56,890 bases of DNA from contig JAUCBJ010000780.1 in assembly GCA_032718475.1 (NCBI GenBank), positions 1 to 56,890 of the forward strand, written 5' to 3'. Shown piece after piece: positions 44,865-54,841 of the stretch (position 1 is the stretch's first letter; every line of letters starts with the position of its first letter). Origin of the DNA: Nemertoderma westbladi. Its lineage: Eukaryota; Xenacoelomorpha; Nemertodermatida; Nemertodermatidae. The notes beneath the pieces were generated by a model. It was not told where the DNA came from and ran no database searches. It saw only the letters and a list, made by a program, of their open reading frames with translations. Both the position numbers and the translations under genes were made by a program.

Positions 44865-45426
44865 ATCTTTCAGTTGCGGGAGTAAACCGCTTGTGGTCGC
44901 AACTCCTACAAGCGTCTTCGCAGTCGGTCGCCGTTGGTTGATTACCTTCCGCCGACCTTGTCAGCATGTCTATAGCCGTTGGTTGATTACCTTCCGCCTA
45001 TCCATTGCCTACAGCCCTGCTGCCGACTGTAGGGGTTCATTTGTTACACCCTGAACCAAGTGTGCCTCCTGGGTTAGGTAACCTAACACTGGTAGAGGAA
45101 CATCCAGTATAGACAGAGCGGGGCGTGTATCATCTCTAATGCAGATGCGTATCAAGCCTTTGCCTTCAATGGTGCCCTAGGCGCTATAGCCCTCAATGAC
45201 TTATTTAGTTGACGGGGCTAAACCAACCCACTCTTGATCAACTAAATAATGAATAGGCTATGCTTATCGGGCCTGCCCTACTGGGCTGGCAGCTACAGGT
45301 AGTACCACATTACTGCCATAGTGGTGGCAGGATCTGGGGACCTGACCTGACCTCCTGTATGTATATACCGGTATAATGTATATATATTAGTATCAGAGGA
45401 CGGAGTCTGGTTTAACAGTGCCTGAA

Positions 45427-45662
45427 ACAGTTATATATAAAAATAAACACGTAAACATTACAGTCTTACGTCTTACACCCCACAAAACTAACATAAAAAT
45501 AAACAGGTAAACATTAGAGTCTTACACCCTACAAAACGAACGAAAACGTAGAATCAGGACAAACAAAATAGCCTTAAAAATGTCCTGATTCTATGTTTTT
45601 TGTTAGTTTTGTTGGGTGTAAGACTGTAATGTTTACATGATTATTTTTATATATATACAGCT
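45427..45662. mobile_element. Inverted-repeat (MITE-like) element
   Basis: The left half (TATATATAAAAATAAACACG, TAAACATTACAGTCTTAC, ACCCCACAAAACTAAC) is matched in reverse complement by the right half (GTTAGTTTTGTTGGGTGTAA, GACTGTAATGTTTACATG, TTATTTTTATATATATA). Inner arms GAATCAGGACA and TGTCCTGATTC close the hairpin. The left arm contains an extra, partially duplicated block (45493-45535). No coding capacity. Terminal duplication not clear. Confidence 0.7.
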
Positions 45663-45811
45663 TGCCCCCTGTTTAGTCAGTATGTCGCGTGTGGCCATTA
45701 ATTATAATTGAAACAGTTATGTGTTGCCAGAAATAATTAAATGTTAAACAAAAATGTATGAATGTTTACATTTCAAGAGCAATTAAAATGTTTGCCTCTG
45801 AGAACAACACA

Positions 45812-45985
45812 ATAATAATTGTTCGTTCTAGAACAATAATTCCTTCTTCAACAATAATTCGTTCTAGAACAATAATAATTCGTTCTAGAACAATAATTCG
45901 TTTTAGATCAATATAAATTTTCCGTACTAGAACAATACCGATTTATTATTTTATTGCGTTGTATTTTTCGTTCTAGAACAATAAG
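45812..45985. repeat. Cluster of GTTCTAGAAC palindromes
   Basis: CGTTCTAGAACAATAAT or close variants occur about six times in homeobox intron 1. Each contains TTCTAGAA, which also fits the TTCnnGAA half-site pair of heat-shock elements. Short tandem expansion is the simpler reading. Confidence 0.6.
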
Positions 45986-46015
45986 AACGAAATTTATCAG
46001 AATGCGTCATATGGG

Positions 46016-46112
46016 GGGTATCTTGTGTACTACCGGTACAGTATAAACTAACCATCCTACTGGCGTAGCCGAGGTATTTGTGTACTACCGGTACAATATG
46101 AACTAACCCTCA
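46016..46112. repeat. 55-bp duplication spanning the exon 1 splice donor
   Basis: TTGTGTACTACCGGTACA followed by a TATRAACTAACC stretch occurs at about 46023 and again at about 46078. The second copy includes the exon 1 donor (minus strand GTTAGTTCAT at 46107). The first copy carries an alike sequence (GTTAGTTTAT at about 46052), a potential decoy donor in the intron. Confidence 0.7.
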
Positions 46113-47071
46113 TATTCTAAGTTATCCGAAACATCGAGGTTCCTATTCGTGATGGCAACGGGATATATCAACTGCGTTGCTGTAGCAACCCCATTGACAA
46201 CATTTACCATTTGTATACCACAATTTGGAATAGGTTGTTGGTCCGGCGGATTCCTCTCCTCCATCCAAACTGAATCGCAATTTGTATCCAAGGCAATAAA
46301 TTGATCATTTGAAGGTGCCGTAATGGAACCATTGAAAATATTGTTGTTATTGATTTCTGAAAAATTTTCGCAACTAAAAATTGGAAAGTTCGCAGAATTT
46401 GGAATTCCATCAGCGCAGTAATCATCAATCTGATTAAATTCGTTAGTATTTATAGAATAACTGTTATATATTTGGGTATTGCAACCTTGCTGAGTTTCAG
46501 TGTTACAATTAGGTACCGGTAGCAAATCTACATAACTGCAACCATTAAAACCAATGTCGTTGCCATAGCAACCACCTGCAAAACCATCTGATAATAGGCC
46601 ATCGTTTACAGATAAATCATTGTGATTGGGCGCCATGAATTCCCGTTCGCCTTCATTATTATTTTCTATATTACATAAACCACCCATATCATCATAGCTA
46701 CCATACGTGTTGTCTTGGTTATGATTATAAGTTTGTTCTAGAATATCCCAGAAATTATTCCCAATGTTTGTATCTTCGTTTATAGTTTGTATCCAAGGTA
46801 ACGGTAAATCCCTGTCGCAGTCTGAGAATACCCCATTGTTATTGTTGACATGACAACTCGCCAACCAATCGCACTCCGTATCCATGGAAGGGGAATCCTG
46901 GCATTCTATGTCATTGAATTTCGTACTCAGATCCACGTCATAACCATTAATGGTTACGTCACTAAGATCCACGTCGTAACCATTAATGATGACGTCACAG
47001 GCGTCCAGTATAACCGATGAAGTTTCGGCGAAGGGAAAATATTCTTCGTTGTAAGAAATTGAGTCCTCCAT
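46108..47071 (-). CDS. Meox-like homeobox gene, exon 1 (acidic, Asn-rich N-terminus)
   Basis: Starts at ATG 47071 (MEDSISYNEEYFPFAET) and runs 321 codons plus one base to a GAGG/GTTAGT donor at 46108/46107. That single G with AT of exon 2 makes an Asp codon, so the frame continues into the homeodomain exon. The region is low in complexity and rich in Asn, Asp, Cys and Tyr, with a tandem INGYDVDLS duplication near residues 30-50. I see no other domain. Acidic Asn-rich N-termini can act in transcriptional activation, but this is inference. The start is supported by the AT-rich non-coding repeat directly upstream. The link to exons 2 and 3 rests on phase, strand and consensus splice sites across a 4.8-kb intron filled by LINEs. 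Total predicted protein 421 aa. Confidence 0.8.
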
Positions 47072-47093
47072 AACAAACTGGGAAGCGGTTGTA

Positions 47094-47460
47094 TATATAG
47101 GCCTGCTATACTGTATATGTAGGCCTACTATACTGCATATATAGGCCTACTATATAATTATATATACTGCATATATGGGCCTACTATACTGCATATATAG
47201 GCCTACTATATAATTATATATACTGCATATATGGGCCTACTATACTGTATATATATGCCTACTATACTGCATATATAGGCCTACTACACTGTATAGGTAT
47301 GTAGGCCTACTATATAATTATATATACTGCATATATGGACCTACTATACTGTATATATAGGTATGTAGGCCTACTATATAATTATATATACTGCATATAT
47401 GGGCCTGCTATACTGTATATGTAGTCCTACTATACTGCATATATAGGTATACATATATAG
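47094..47460. repeat. AT-rich ~22-bp repeat immediately upstream of the homeobox start
   Basis: Irregular repetition of TACTATACTGCATATATAGG and CCTACTATATAATTATATAT with GGCCTAC. About 15 units of variable length begin 20 bp upstream of the ATG. Several TATATA stretches lie at positions where a core promoter could be, but the repetition makes a specific TATA box call impossible. Confidence 0.8.
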
Positions 47461-50232
47461 CATAGTGAATAATCATGTTTTGACTTGGGCAAACTTTGTC
47501 AGTGAATAATCGTGTTTCGACTTGGGTAAACTTTGTCAGTGAATACTCGTGTTTCGACTTTGGTAAACTTTGTCAGTGAATACTCGTGTTTCGACTTTGG
47601 TAAACTTTGTCAGTGAATAATCATGTTTTGACTTGGGCAAACTTTGTCAGTGAATAATCGTGTTTCGACTTGGGTAAACTTTATCAGTGAATACTCGTGT
47701 TTCGACTTTGGTAAACTTTGTCAGTGAATACTCGTGTTTCGACTTTGGTAAACTTTGTCAGTGAATAATCGTGTTTTGAATTGGGTAAACTTTGTCAGTG
47801 AATAATCGTGTTTCGACTTGGGTAAACTTTTTCAGTGAATACTCGTGTTTCGACTTTGGTAAACTTTGTCAGTGAATAATCGTGTTTTGAATTGGGTAAA
47901 CTTTGTCAGTTAATAATCGTGTTTTGACTTGGGCAAACTTTGTCAGTGAATACTCGTGTTTCGATTTTGGTAAACTTTGTCAGTGAATACTCGTGTTTCG
48001 ACTTTGGTAAACTTTGTCAGTGAATAATCGTGTTTTGAATTGGGTAAACTTTGTCAGTTAATAATCGTGTTTTGACTTGGGTAAACGTTGTCAGTGAATA
48101 CTCGTGTTTCGACTTTGGTAAACTTTGTCAGTGAATAATCGTGTTTTGAATTGGGTAAACTTTGTCAGTTAATAATCGTGTTTTGACTTGGGTAAACGTT
48201 GTCAGTGAATACTCGTGTTTCGACTTTGGTAAACTTTGTCAGTGAATAATCGTGTTTTGAATTGGGTAAACTTTGTCAGTTAATAATCGTGTTTTGACTT
48301 GGGCAAACTTTGTCAGTGAATACTCGTGTTTCGACTTTGGTAAACTTTGTCAGTGAATACTCGTGTTTCGACTTTGGTAAACTTTGTCAGTGAATAATCG
48401 TGTTTTGAATTGGGTAAACTTTGTCAGTTAATAATCGTGTTTTGACTTGGGTAAACTTTGTCAGTGAATAATCGTGTTTCGACTTGGGTAAACTTTGTCA
48501 GTGAATACTCGTGTTTCGACTTTGGTAAACTTTGTCAGTGAATAATCGTGTTTCGACTTGGGTAAACTTTGTCAGTGAATACTCGTGTTTCGACTTTGGT
48601 AAACTTTGTCAGTGAATAATCGTGTTTTGAATTGGGTAAACTTTGTCAGTTAATAATCGTGTTTTGACTTGGGCAAACTTTGTCAGTGAATACTCGTGTT
48701 TCGACTTTGGTAACCTTTGTCAGTGAATAATCGTGTTTTGAATTGGGTAAACTTTGTCAGTTAATAATCGTGTTTTGACTTGGGCAAACTTTGTCAGTGA
48801 ATACTCGTGTTTCGACTTTGGTAAACTTTGTCAGTGAATACTCGTGTTTCGACTTTGGTAAACTTTGTCAGTGAATAATCGTGTTTTGAATTGGGTAAAC
48901 TTTGTCAGTTAATAATCGTGTTTTGACTTGGGTAAACTTTGTCAGTGAATAATCGTGTTTCGACTTGGGTAAACTTTGTCAGTGAATACTCGTGTTTCGA
49001 CTTTGGTAAACTTTGTCAGTGAATAATCGTGTTTTGAATTGGGTAAACTTTGTCAGTTAATAATCGTGTTTTGACTTGGGCAAACTTTGTCAGTGAATAC
49101 TCGTGTTTCGACTTTGGTAAACTTTGTCAGTGAATAATCGTGTTTTGAATTGGGTAAACTTTGTCAGTTAATAATCGTGTTTTGACTTGGGTAAACTTTG
49201 TCAGTGAATACTCGTGCTTTGACTTGGTTAAACTATGGCAGTGAATACTCGTGTTTCGACTTTGGTAAACTTTGTCAGTGAATAATCGTGTTTTGAATTG
49301 GGTATACTTTGTCAGTTAATAATCGTGTTTTGACTTGGGTAAACTTTGTCAGTGAATACTCGTGTTTTGACTTGGTTAAACTATGGCAGCGAATACTCGT
49401 GTTTCGACTTTGGTAAACTTTGTAAGTGAATAATCGTGCTTTGACTTGGGTAAACTTTGTCAGTGAATAATCGTGTTTTGACTTGGTTAAACTATGGCAG
49501 TGAATACTCGTGTTTCGACTTTGGTAAACTTTGTCAGTGAATAATCGTATTTTTACTTGGGTAAACTTTGTCAGTTAATAATCGTGTTTTGACTTTGGTA
49601 AACTTTGTCAGAGAATAATCGTGTTTTGTGGCGGCGCAATTTTGTCGACAAGCCGGCACATCATTCTTAAAAATGCAGCTGCATTACAGCATGCCGATCC
49701 TAGTAGTAGTAGTAGTAGTGTTCTGACTTGGTTAAACTATGGCAGTGAATACTCGTGTTTCGACTTTGGTAAACTTTGTAAGTGAATAATCGTGTTTTGA
49801 CTTGGGTAAACTTTGTCAGTGAATAATCGTGTTTTGACTTGGTTAAACTATGGCAGTGAATACTCGTGTTTCGACTTTGGTAAACTATGCCAGTGAATAC
49901 ACGTGTTTCGACTTGAGTAAACTTTGTCAGGGTATAATCGTGTTTTGACTTGGTTAAACTATGGCAGTAAATACTCGTGTTTCTACTTTGGTAAACTATG
50001 TTAGTGGATAATCATGTTTAGGCTTGGGTAAACTTTGTCAGTGAATAATCGTGTTTTGACTTGGTTAAACTATGTTAGTGAATAATCTTGTTTAAGTGAA
50101 TAATCGTGTTTTGACTTGGGTAAACTTTGTCAGTGAATAATCGTGTTTTAACTTGGTTAAATAATGGCAGTGAATACTCGTGTTTCGACTTTGGTAAACT
50201 TCGTCAGTGTATAATCGTGTTTAGACTTGGGT
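47461..50232. repeat. 37-bp minisatellite upstream of the homeobox gene
   Basis: About 75 units of TCAGTGAATAATCGTGTTTT plus GACTTGGGTAAACTTTG. Three main variants (AATACTCG with CGACTTTGG; AATAATCG with GAATTGGG; TTAATAATCG with GACTTGGG) alternate in an ordered way, giving multi-unit higher-order repeats in the first 1.7 kb. The right part (from about 49200) is more diverged (GGTTAAACTATGGCAG). Confidence 0.95.
49628..49718 (+). mobile_element. LINE 3' end inserted in the 37-bp array
   Basis: About 90 bp, from GTGGCGGCGCAATTTTGTCG to GCATGCCGATCC and a (TAG)n tail, is the 3' end of the LINE family at 44039-44613 in plus orientation. Flanks GTGTTTTG and GTGTTCTG fit a short target duplication in the repeat unit. 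It dates the insertion after array formation. Confidence 0.85.
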
Positions 50233-50883
50233 AATATGTGACATATATATTCGTCCATCTCTTAATAATAAAATTATGTTTTAATTAATTGATATACAAA
50301 ATATCAAGACAAACAGACATACCGACAGACACACAGAAAATACAACTTTTAGGAGTTTAGTCCCAGAATAGCCCGATGGTAGATGTGGCAGCAGTTCCCA
50401 TCACAGATGCCGCATTGCCAAAAGAAATAATTTTGGTTCTATTAAATTCTATAAATTTGGTTCTATTGAAAAATCTGGAGACAGAAACATCATTTAGTTA
50501 CAGGCGTCACTGTTATTCCGCACTTAATACATATTATTTACAAATTAATTGTTAGTTTATTTATTTGTTATTATAATAAAGCTACAGAAACATTACAGGA
50601 ATTATTAATATTTAATCCTAAACTAATGGACTGGAATTACTTTTATTATACATAAGCAACCCCCCCCCCCCCCCCCCCCCATACACAGAAGCTTCGTGGA
50701 ACACGTGTTAGGCAGGTGCCTACACTGCCAAGGCGTGTCGAAATGTTTTAGAGCCCTTGACTGAGTTGTTAACAACCGAACTATACGCGCTAGTGTCCTA
50801 CGTGTAAAGTATACTCACAGTGGGAGGTTGTCACTTACACCTTGGTACTTTACATAGGTTATTACTATACACATAATATTTCT
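50233..50883. other. AT-rich spacer with 21-base poly-C
   Basis: No gene seen. A pure run of 21 C lies at 50660-50680. The rest is AT-rich without recognisable repeats. Confidence 0.5.
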
Positions 50884-51177
50884 TTACTCCAGTTCCACAC
50901 TTATCGCACACTTACCATATAACACCCACCGCACCAAGTCCTGGAATATAGTTTCTGACATCACCTTACACAATAATAATCCTATTCCCCTAACTTTTCT
51001 ACTACAAAGATTTGTGATATTGTATGTCTTTTGAAATAGACTTACATAAATAGTTACAGTCCCGCTCGCCAACAGAGTGCCATCGGATCCGTATACTTTT
51101 CTGTCACGTTTTGGAATGATTATTTTTAAAGCGACACACTGCAAAAAACGGCGAATACAGCCTCGACAATATGGCAA
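50884..51177 (-). pseudogene. Possible retropepsin fragment of an LTR element
   Basis: A minus-strand frame with KVYGSDGTLLASGTVTIYVS, then KTYNITNLCSRKVRGIGLLL and KVMSET recalls the second half of a Ty3/gypsy-type aspartic protease (DG..L...G.v...v, then a G-hydrophobic-LG.D.M ending). The catalytic DTG/DSG is not present in this frame and no neighbouring pol domain follows, so it is at best a remnant. Frame starts with a non-ATG codon. Confidence 0.35.
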
Positions 51178-51315
51178 TTAAGCATCTCTATTTTTTTCTC
51201 TGGGCGTAACAATAATTATTTACTTCCTAGCCTTACAAATGATATTAGATATGGAGTAGATAACGTGGAGAGTTTGTTTTCAGATATAATGCGAATGTTA
51301 ATCATTCGTCATAAA

Positions 51316-51860
51316 TCACACTCGAATAAATGGAATAAATAAATCGAATAAATGTGCCAAAATGGGCTCCATGGTCCCACGACCTTTACGGAACCCATTC
51401 TGATTTCCAAGGAGCAGTCTCTCAATGGGATGCCTGATGCGATTTAATAGAATTCTATTGTATAGCTTTGCAGCAATCAATAACATTGAGATTCCTCGAA
51501 AAGAACCATAGAGTGTTAGGTTGCCCTTCTTGGGAACTGGCACCAACTTATTTGTTTTAATTTCTTGTGGGACTCTTGTTGTTCGGTACATGTCTACTAT
51601 GATGGGATAGATGAGCTTTAAACACTCGGTATTTTAAAGACCTCAGGGGGAACACCATCTACTCCACTGGCATGATTGGTCTTAATGCTATTTGCAGCAG
51701 CCTTCACTTCTGCAAAGGAGATATCGCCAATGGGAATATCTGGGAGTACAGACTCAGACACTTTTACTTCTATAAAGTTATCAGGCAATACCCTGTCATT
51801 ATTGAGGAGCTTTTCAAAGTGGGCCTACCAACCAATATTGAGGCGATCGGCTGGTGATTC
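51316..51860 (-). mobile_element. LINE reverse-transcriptase fragment
   Basis: The minus strand reads, in order and with a frame change, FIEVKVSESVLPDIP, FAEVKAAANSIKTNHASGV, DGVPPEVFK (51860-51620) and RVPQEIKTNKLVPVPKKGNL, FRGISMLLIAAKLYNRILLN, NQNGFRKGRGTMEPILAHL (51591-51330). These are the thumb-proximal and finger blocks of a non-LTR RT like that at 42924-41830 but diverged from it. Catalytic motifs A-C are missing. Confidence 0.8.
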
Positions 51861-51954
51861 TGCCTTAACCTTGGTGGTTGGTTGGCTTTTTCACCGAGTA
51901 AGCAAGTTGACCGATTTCCATGCCTGGGATGAATGCTCGGTCCCCTATGATGCC

Positions 51955-52130
51955 CGGTCAAAACACTCGGAGTGACACTTGATAGCGATCTCAGAATGAA
52001 TACTCACGTTAACAACATAATTCGCATACTTAATTATCACCTGAGGAACATAAGGCGCATTCGTAAACACCTTTCCACTGAAAACGCAAAGAAATTAGTA
52101 AACGCCCTTATAGTCTCATGTTGTGAGCGG
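51955..52130 (+). mobile_element. CR1-like LINE reverse-transcriptase fragment, opposite strand
   Basis: A plus-strand frame reads TLGVTLDSDLRMNTHVNNII, then YHLRNIRRIRKHLSTENAKK and LVNALIVSCC. This is the segment after RT motif C in CR1/L2/jockey-type polyproteins (LGV.LD..L....H). The end abuts unrelated sequence. It lies tail to tail with the minus-strand LINE fragment. Confidence 0.8.
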
Positions 52131-52830
52131 ATTCAATTCCGCCTCACCAACCCCCATAAAGTTGGGAAGTGCCGCCTTTCAGCAATATTGGGAAGCACGA
52201 GGTTGATTACCAATCAACCACGTATCACCCCAATAAACGGGGATGACAAACCCCAAAGGGCCGCACACAAAGGAGGTCAGAGGTTAAACCTCCGGGAGGG
52301 GAAAGTAACAGCAGTGGGGGGGGGGGGGGGGGGGGGAAACACTCGCACAGAGTTGAGGGCGAGAATTAGGTTATCGGCCAATAGGAGCCAAGAAACGCAT
52401 CCGCTGAGTACAATGACCATAGGTAATGTAGGTATATAATATTACCGGTCAGTGCCCAACATTCAGTTATCTCAGTTGCTCAGGGCAGTACGGCAACACT
52501 TTACACCGTCATCGCCGTCACCAGTTATTGTATTTTACTGGTACATTCAGTTATCTCAATTTATCTCATGCTATCTGTTATTGCACTATTATTGTATACT
52601 ATATTTCACCACTTGTGAAGAATATTGGAACAACAAACTAACTATATCTTTTCCATCGAACGGTGCAGCCCTTGACGCGTAAATAAACTCAAACTCGGTC
52701 GGGATCCTCTGATCCCGTCACAGTGTAAAGTTACCAGCTGACCTAAAGAACTGTGACTGCCAGCCACCACTCAGACAGATAAAGATGAGCGAACCCCGAG
52801 ATCCAGAGGGAGAGACGACAGTAGTACGTT
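52131..52830. other. Unassigned stretch with poly-G and LTR-like composition
   Basis: Contains a 21-base G run (52316-52336), a T/A-rich frame (52452-52682), and near 52700 GGGATCCTCTGATCCCGTCA, followed by an ATG frame MSEPRDPEGETT ending at a stop. The arrangement recalls the end of an LTR and the start of a gag frame, but no repeat partner or clear primer-binding site is visible. Confidence 0.25.
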
Positions 52831-53154
52831 AAACAACGTGATTGAGACAGCGTCTGCCATAGTCTACCATGTTAAAGAATTTGCCGAACGGCTCTTGCCC
52901 CGCCTACTTACTATGATTACTATTGTTGCCCCACCCACTTACTATGGTTACCATGGTTACCATTGTGCATATGTAACATATGTCACCGCTGTGTATATAT
53001 GTGACATACGCGGTATAAGACCAGTTTGCAGGCGGAAGTAATTTAATTAATTCGTGTCTACCGGTCGGCGTTTGACCTTGAACCGCAATAGGTAAAACCC
53101 AATATAGTAAGTGGGTTGCAGACGTTTGTTATTATAAAAGTCTTTAACATGATT

Positions 53155-53790
53155 TGATTATTCTACCTATGGGGCGAGCCATGAAGTGAGTGATAGCGCC
53201 GAAGTGTGAGTGATAGCGCCGAAGTAAGGTTATGACGCAACAACTAAAAAAGGTAAATAAACACAGACTTATGGGGGCGAGCCGTGAAGTGAGTTCTTCC
53301 TCACCCACAACATCATTACCACTACCACCATCACCCGACGTCCCCTTCATTCCTTTCCAACATTGAAAAAATGGGGCGAGCCGTGAAGTGAGTATAAGGT
53401 TATAGTATTTATAATATTATTTTAATTTGATTATTCTACCTATGGGGCAAGCCATGAAGTGAGTGATAGCATCGAAGTAAGGTTATTGTATTCAACTAAT
53501 GACAGCCACCAATATTACAATTCTATAGTTATTGCTAAGCAACTAGTTGTGGGGCGAGCCGTGAAGTGATTATTGTTATTATAATAATTTTCGAAATTAT
53601 TACTTACATTAATTTTCGGTAGGTGGTGGTGGTATATAGGCGCTATCGGTGAGTTGTCTTATCGCCGTCCGATGCCAACATAAGTTTTAATTGCCAATAA
53701 TTCTGTTATACAGTGATTTGATGAAAAAATAGGTCGAGCCATGAATCGAACGAAGCCTTAGAATATGGGTACCTACGCGGCGCGGAGTGA
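53155..53790. repeat. Interspersed GGGGCGAGCCRTGAAGTGAG motif, six copies
   Basis: Copies near 53173, 53274, 53372, 53441, 53550 and 53730 (the last diverged). Two carry the longer context GATTATTCTACCTATGGGG and TGATAGCGCCGAAGT. The spacing is irregular. They lie beyond the 3' end of the Polinton-like cluster and might be part of that element's terminal region. Confidence 0.65.
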
Positions 53791-53881
53791 GCAAAGCCTT
53801 TAGCGTGTGGGTACTATTGTTGAATTTTGGTAATTATTTATTGTTATTATATTAATTGTTGAAATTAAATTATTACTTACA

Positions 53882-54307
53882 TTAATGTTGGGTGGTAGGT
53901 GGCGTCCTTGTTTCCCCCACCATTCTTGGGGGGCAGGCACAAGTTGGGCGGACTACCCCACCAACAATTCTACCTGGTTCTGCAGGGACTACCCCTTCTT
54001 GCGGCGGATCCGGGGGGAACCACGGCGATAAGCCACGACCACGCCCTCGGGGCCGCTTATTTGGAAATACCATGGCAATAGGCCTAAGAGGCCTACCAAT
54101 CGCCGGATAAAAATTGATAGGCCTATACAACGCTGCCATCGGCGTATTAGGCCTTCTAAGGGGTTCAATGGTACCCCCGCGACTCCCCACACCGTAAGTT
54201 TGGGGCACCCTACCGGAAACAGGTATTTGTTGGATGGCGGCTGGATGGACGGGGTTGTTGTCGGTGGCAACCTCCGAGACTGATTTATTATCACTGCCTG
54301 TAGCCAT
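53882..54307 (-). CDS. Proline/glycine-rich protein of unknown function (Polinton-like cluster)
   Basis: 141 codons from ATG at 54307 (MATGSDNKSVSEVATDN) to TAA. The middle is rich in Pro, Arg and Gly (PLRRPNTPMAALYRP, NKRPRGRGRGLSPWFPPDPP) with a C-terminal CACPPRM. No domain recognised. It lies on the same strand as, and downstream of, the protease and capsid genes, so it may belong to the same element. Overlapping frames in the same DNA are less protein-like. Could be a virion-associated accessory protein, a degraded one, or chance. Confidence 0.4.
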   Translation of the reverse strand: MATGSDNKSVSEVATDNNPVHPAAIQQIPVSGRVPQTYGVGSRGGTIEPLRRPNTPMAALYRPINFYPAIGRPLRPIAMVFPNKRPRGRGRGLSPWFPPDPPQEGVVPAEPGRIVGGVVRPTCACPPRMVGETRTPPTTQH

Positions 54308-54595
54308 TATATGTTTTTGTTTATAATAATTTAATAATGTAACTTTATAATAATTTAATAATGTAATTAATAATAAAGTGAATTCGGTATCGCTATTCCA
54401 GATGTTAATATAGTAAATAAACTATAACAGAACTAGCTAATTATCTACGCTTCAGCTTCGTATCTATATATGGTTTATTTCTTTTGTGAAACCAGTCACA
54501 TATGCGAGTAAATTGAACCCAGACCTTTGATTGTCGTTAGAGCGTTTAATTATTGTCTAATGTGCGTAGCGTGGATTGAGATTCTGGCCTTTGTG

Positions 54596-54730
54596 TTAAC
54601 TGCGTAGGTTGGGCGGCAGATGCTTGTTATATAACGGAAAGAGTTGGGTCCCAATGTGCTCTATACCAATTATTACGGTGTGAAGACCCCAACCTGCGTC
54701 ACTTGTCGTGTCCCATATATTCATTAAAAA
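54596..54730 (-). CDS. Possible small ORF with no assigned function
   Basis: From the first ATG (MNIWDTTSDAGWGLHTV) the frame gives about 42 residues ending LPPNLRS. Extending upstream without an ATG would add a hydrophobic segment (NILLALILINN, YLFLGYIVIAIFL) able to span a membrane. It sits between the protease and the Pro-rich ORF on the same strand. Either a small membrane protein of the element using a non-ATG or spliced start, or non-coding. Confidence 0.2.
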   Translation of the reverse strand, partial: FLMNIWDTTSDAGWGLHTVIIGIEHIGTQLFPLYNKHLPPNLRS

Positions 54731-54841
54731 TATTGCTATTACTATATACCCAAGAAATAAATATTTATTATTAATTAATATTAGCGCTAATAATATGTTC
54801 ACGCACCGCAATTGAATATACCCATAACCGAAATAAATAAA

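Larger units (their letters stand above)
41466..45351 (-). mobile_element. Decayed APE-type LINE in homeobox intron 1
   Basis: Minus-strand non-LTR element with apurinic-type endonuclease, reverse transcriptase and C-terminal domain in order, interrupted by a second LINE at 44039-44613. It ends right after its stop codon near 41466. The 5' part beyond the first endonuclease residues (44865-45351) looks like leader sequence and reaches GGTCAGGTCAGG at about 45345. Clade looks RTE/Proto2-like from the C-terminal GHCWRSKDEV, LLLWQPTHGKRSRGRP pattern, but I do not assign it. It lies in the same orientation as the host gene. Confidence 0.8.

Noticed and set aside
45812-45985. Heat-shock element cluster regulating the homeobox gene
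   Set aside because: TTCTAGAA copies fit the half-site pair, but they sit in a short repetitive expansion within an intron and lack the three-site array usual for strong elements.
54480-54550. tRNA gene on the minus strand (GGTCTGGGTTCAATTTACTC preceded by AACGCTCTAACGAC)
   Set aside because: Only anticodon-arm-like and T-arm-like pieces are visible. The B box lacks the final C's and no A box or acceptor stem pairs. At most a tRNA-derived remnant.
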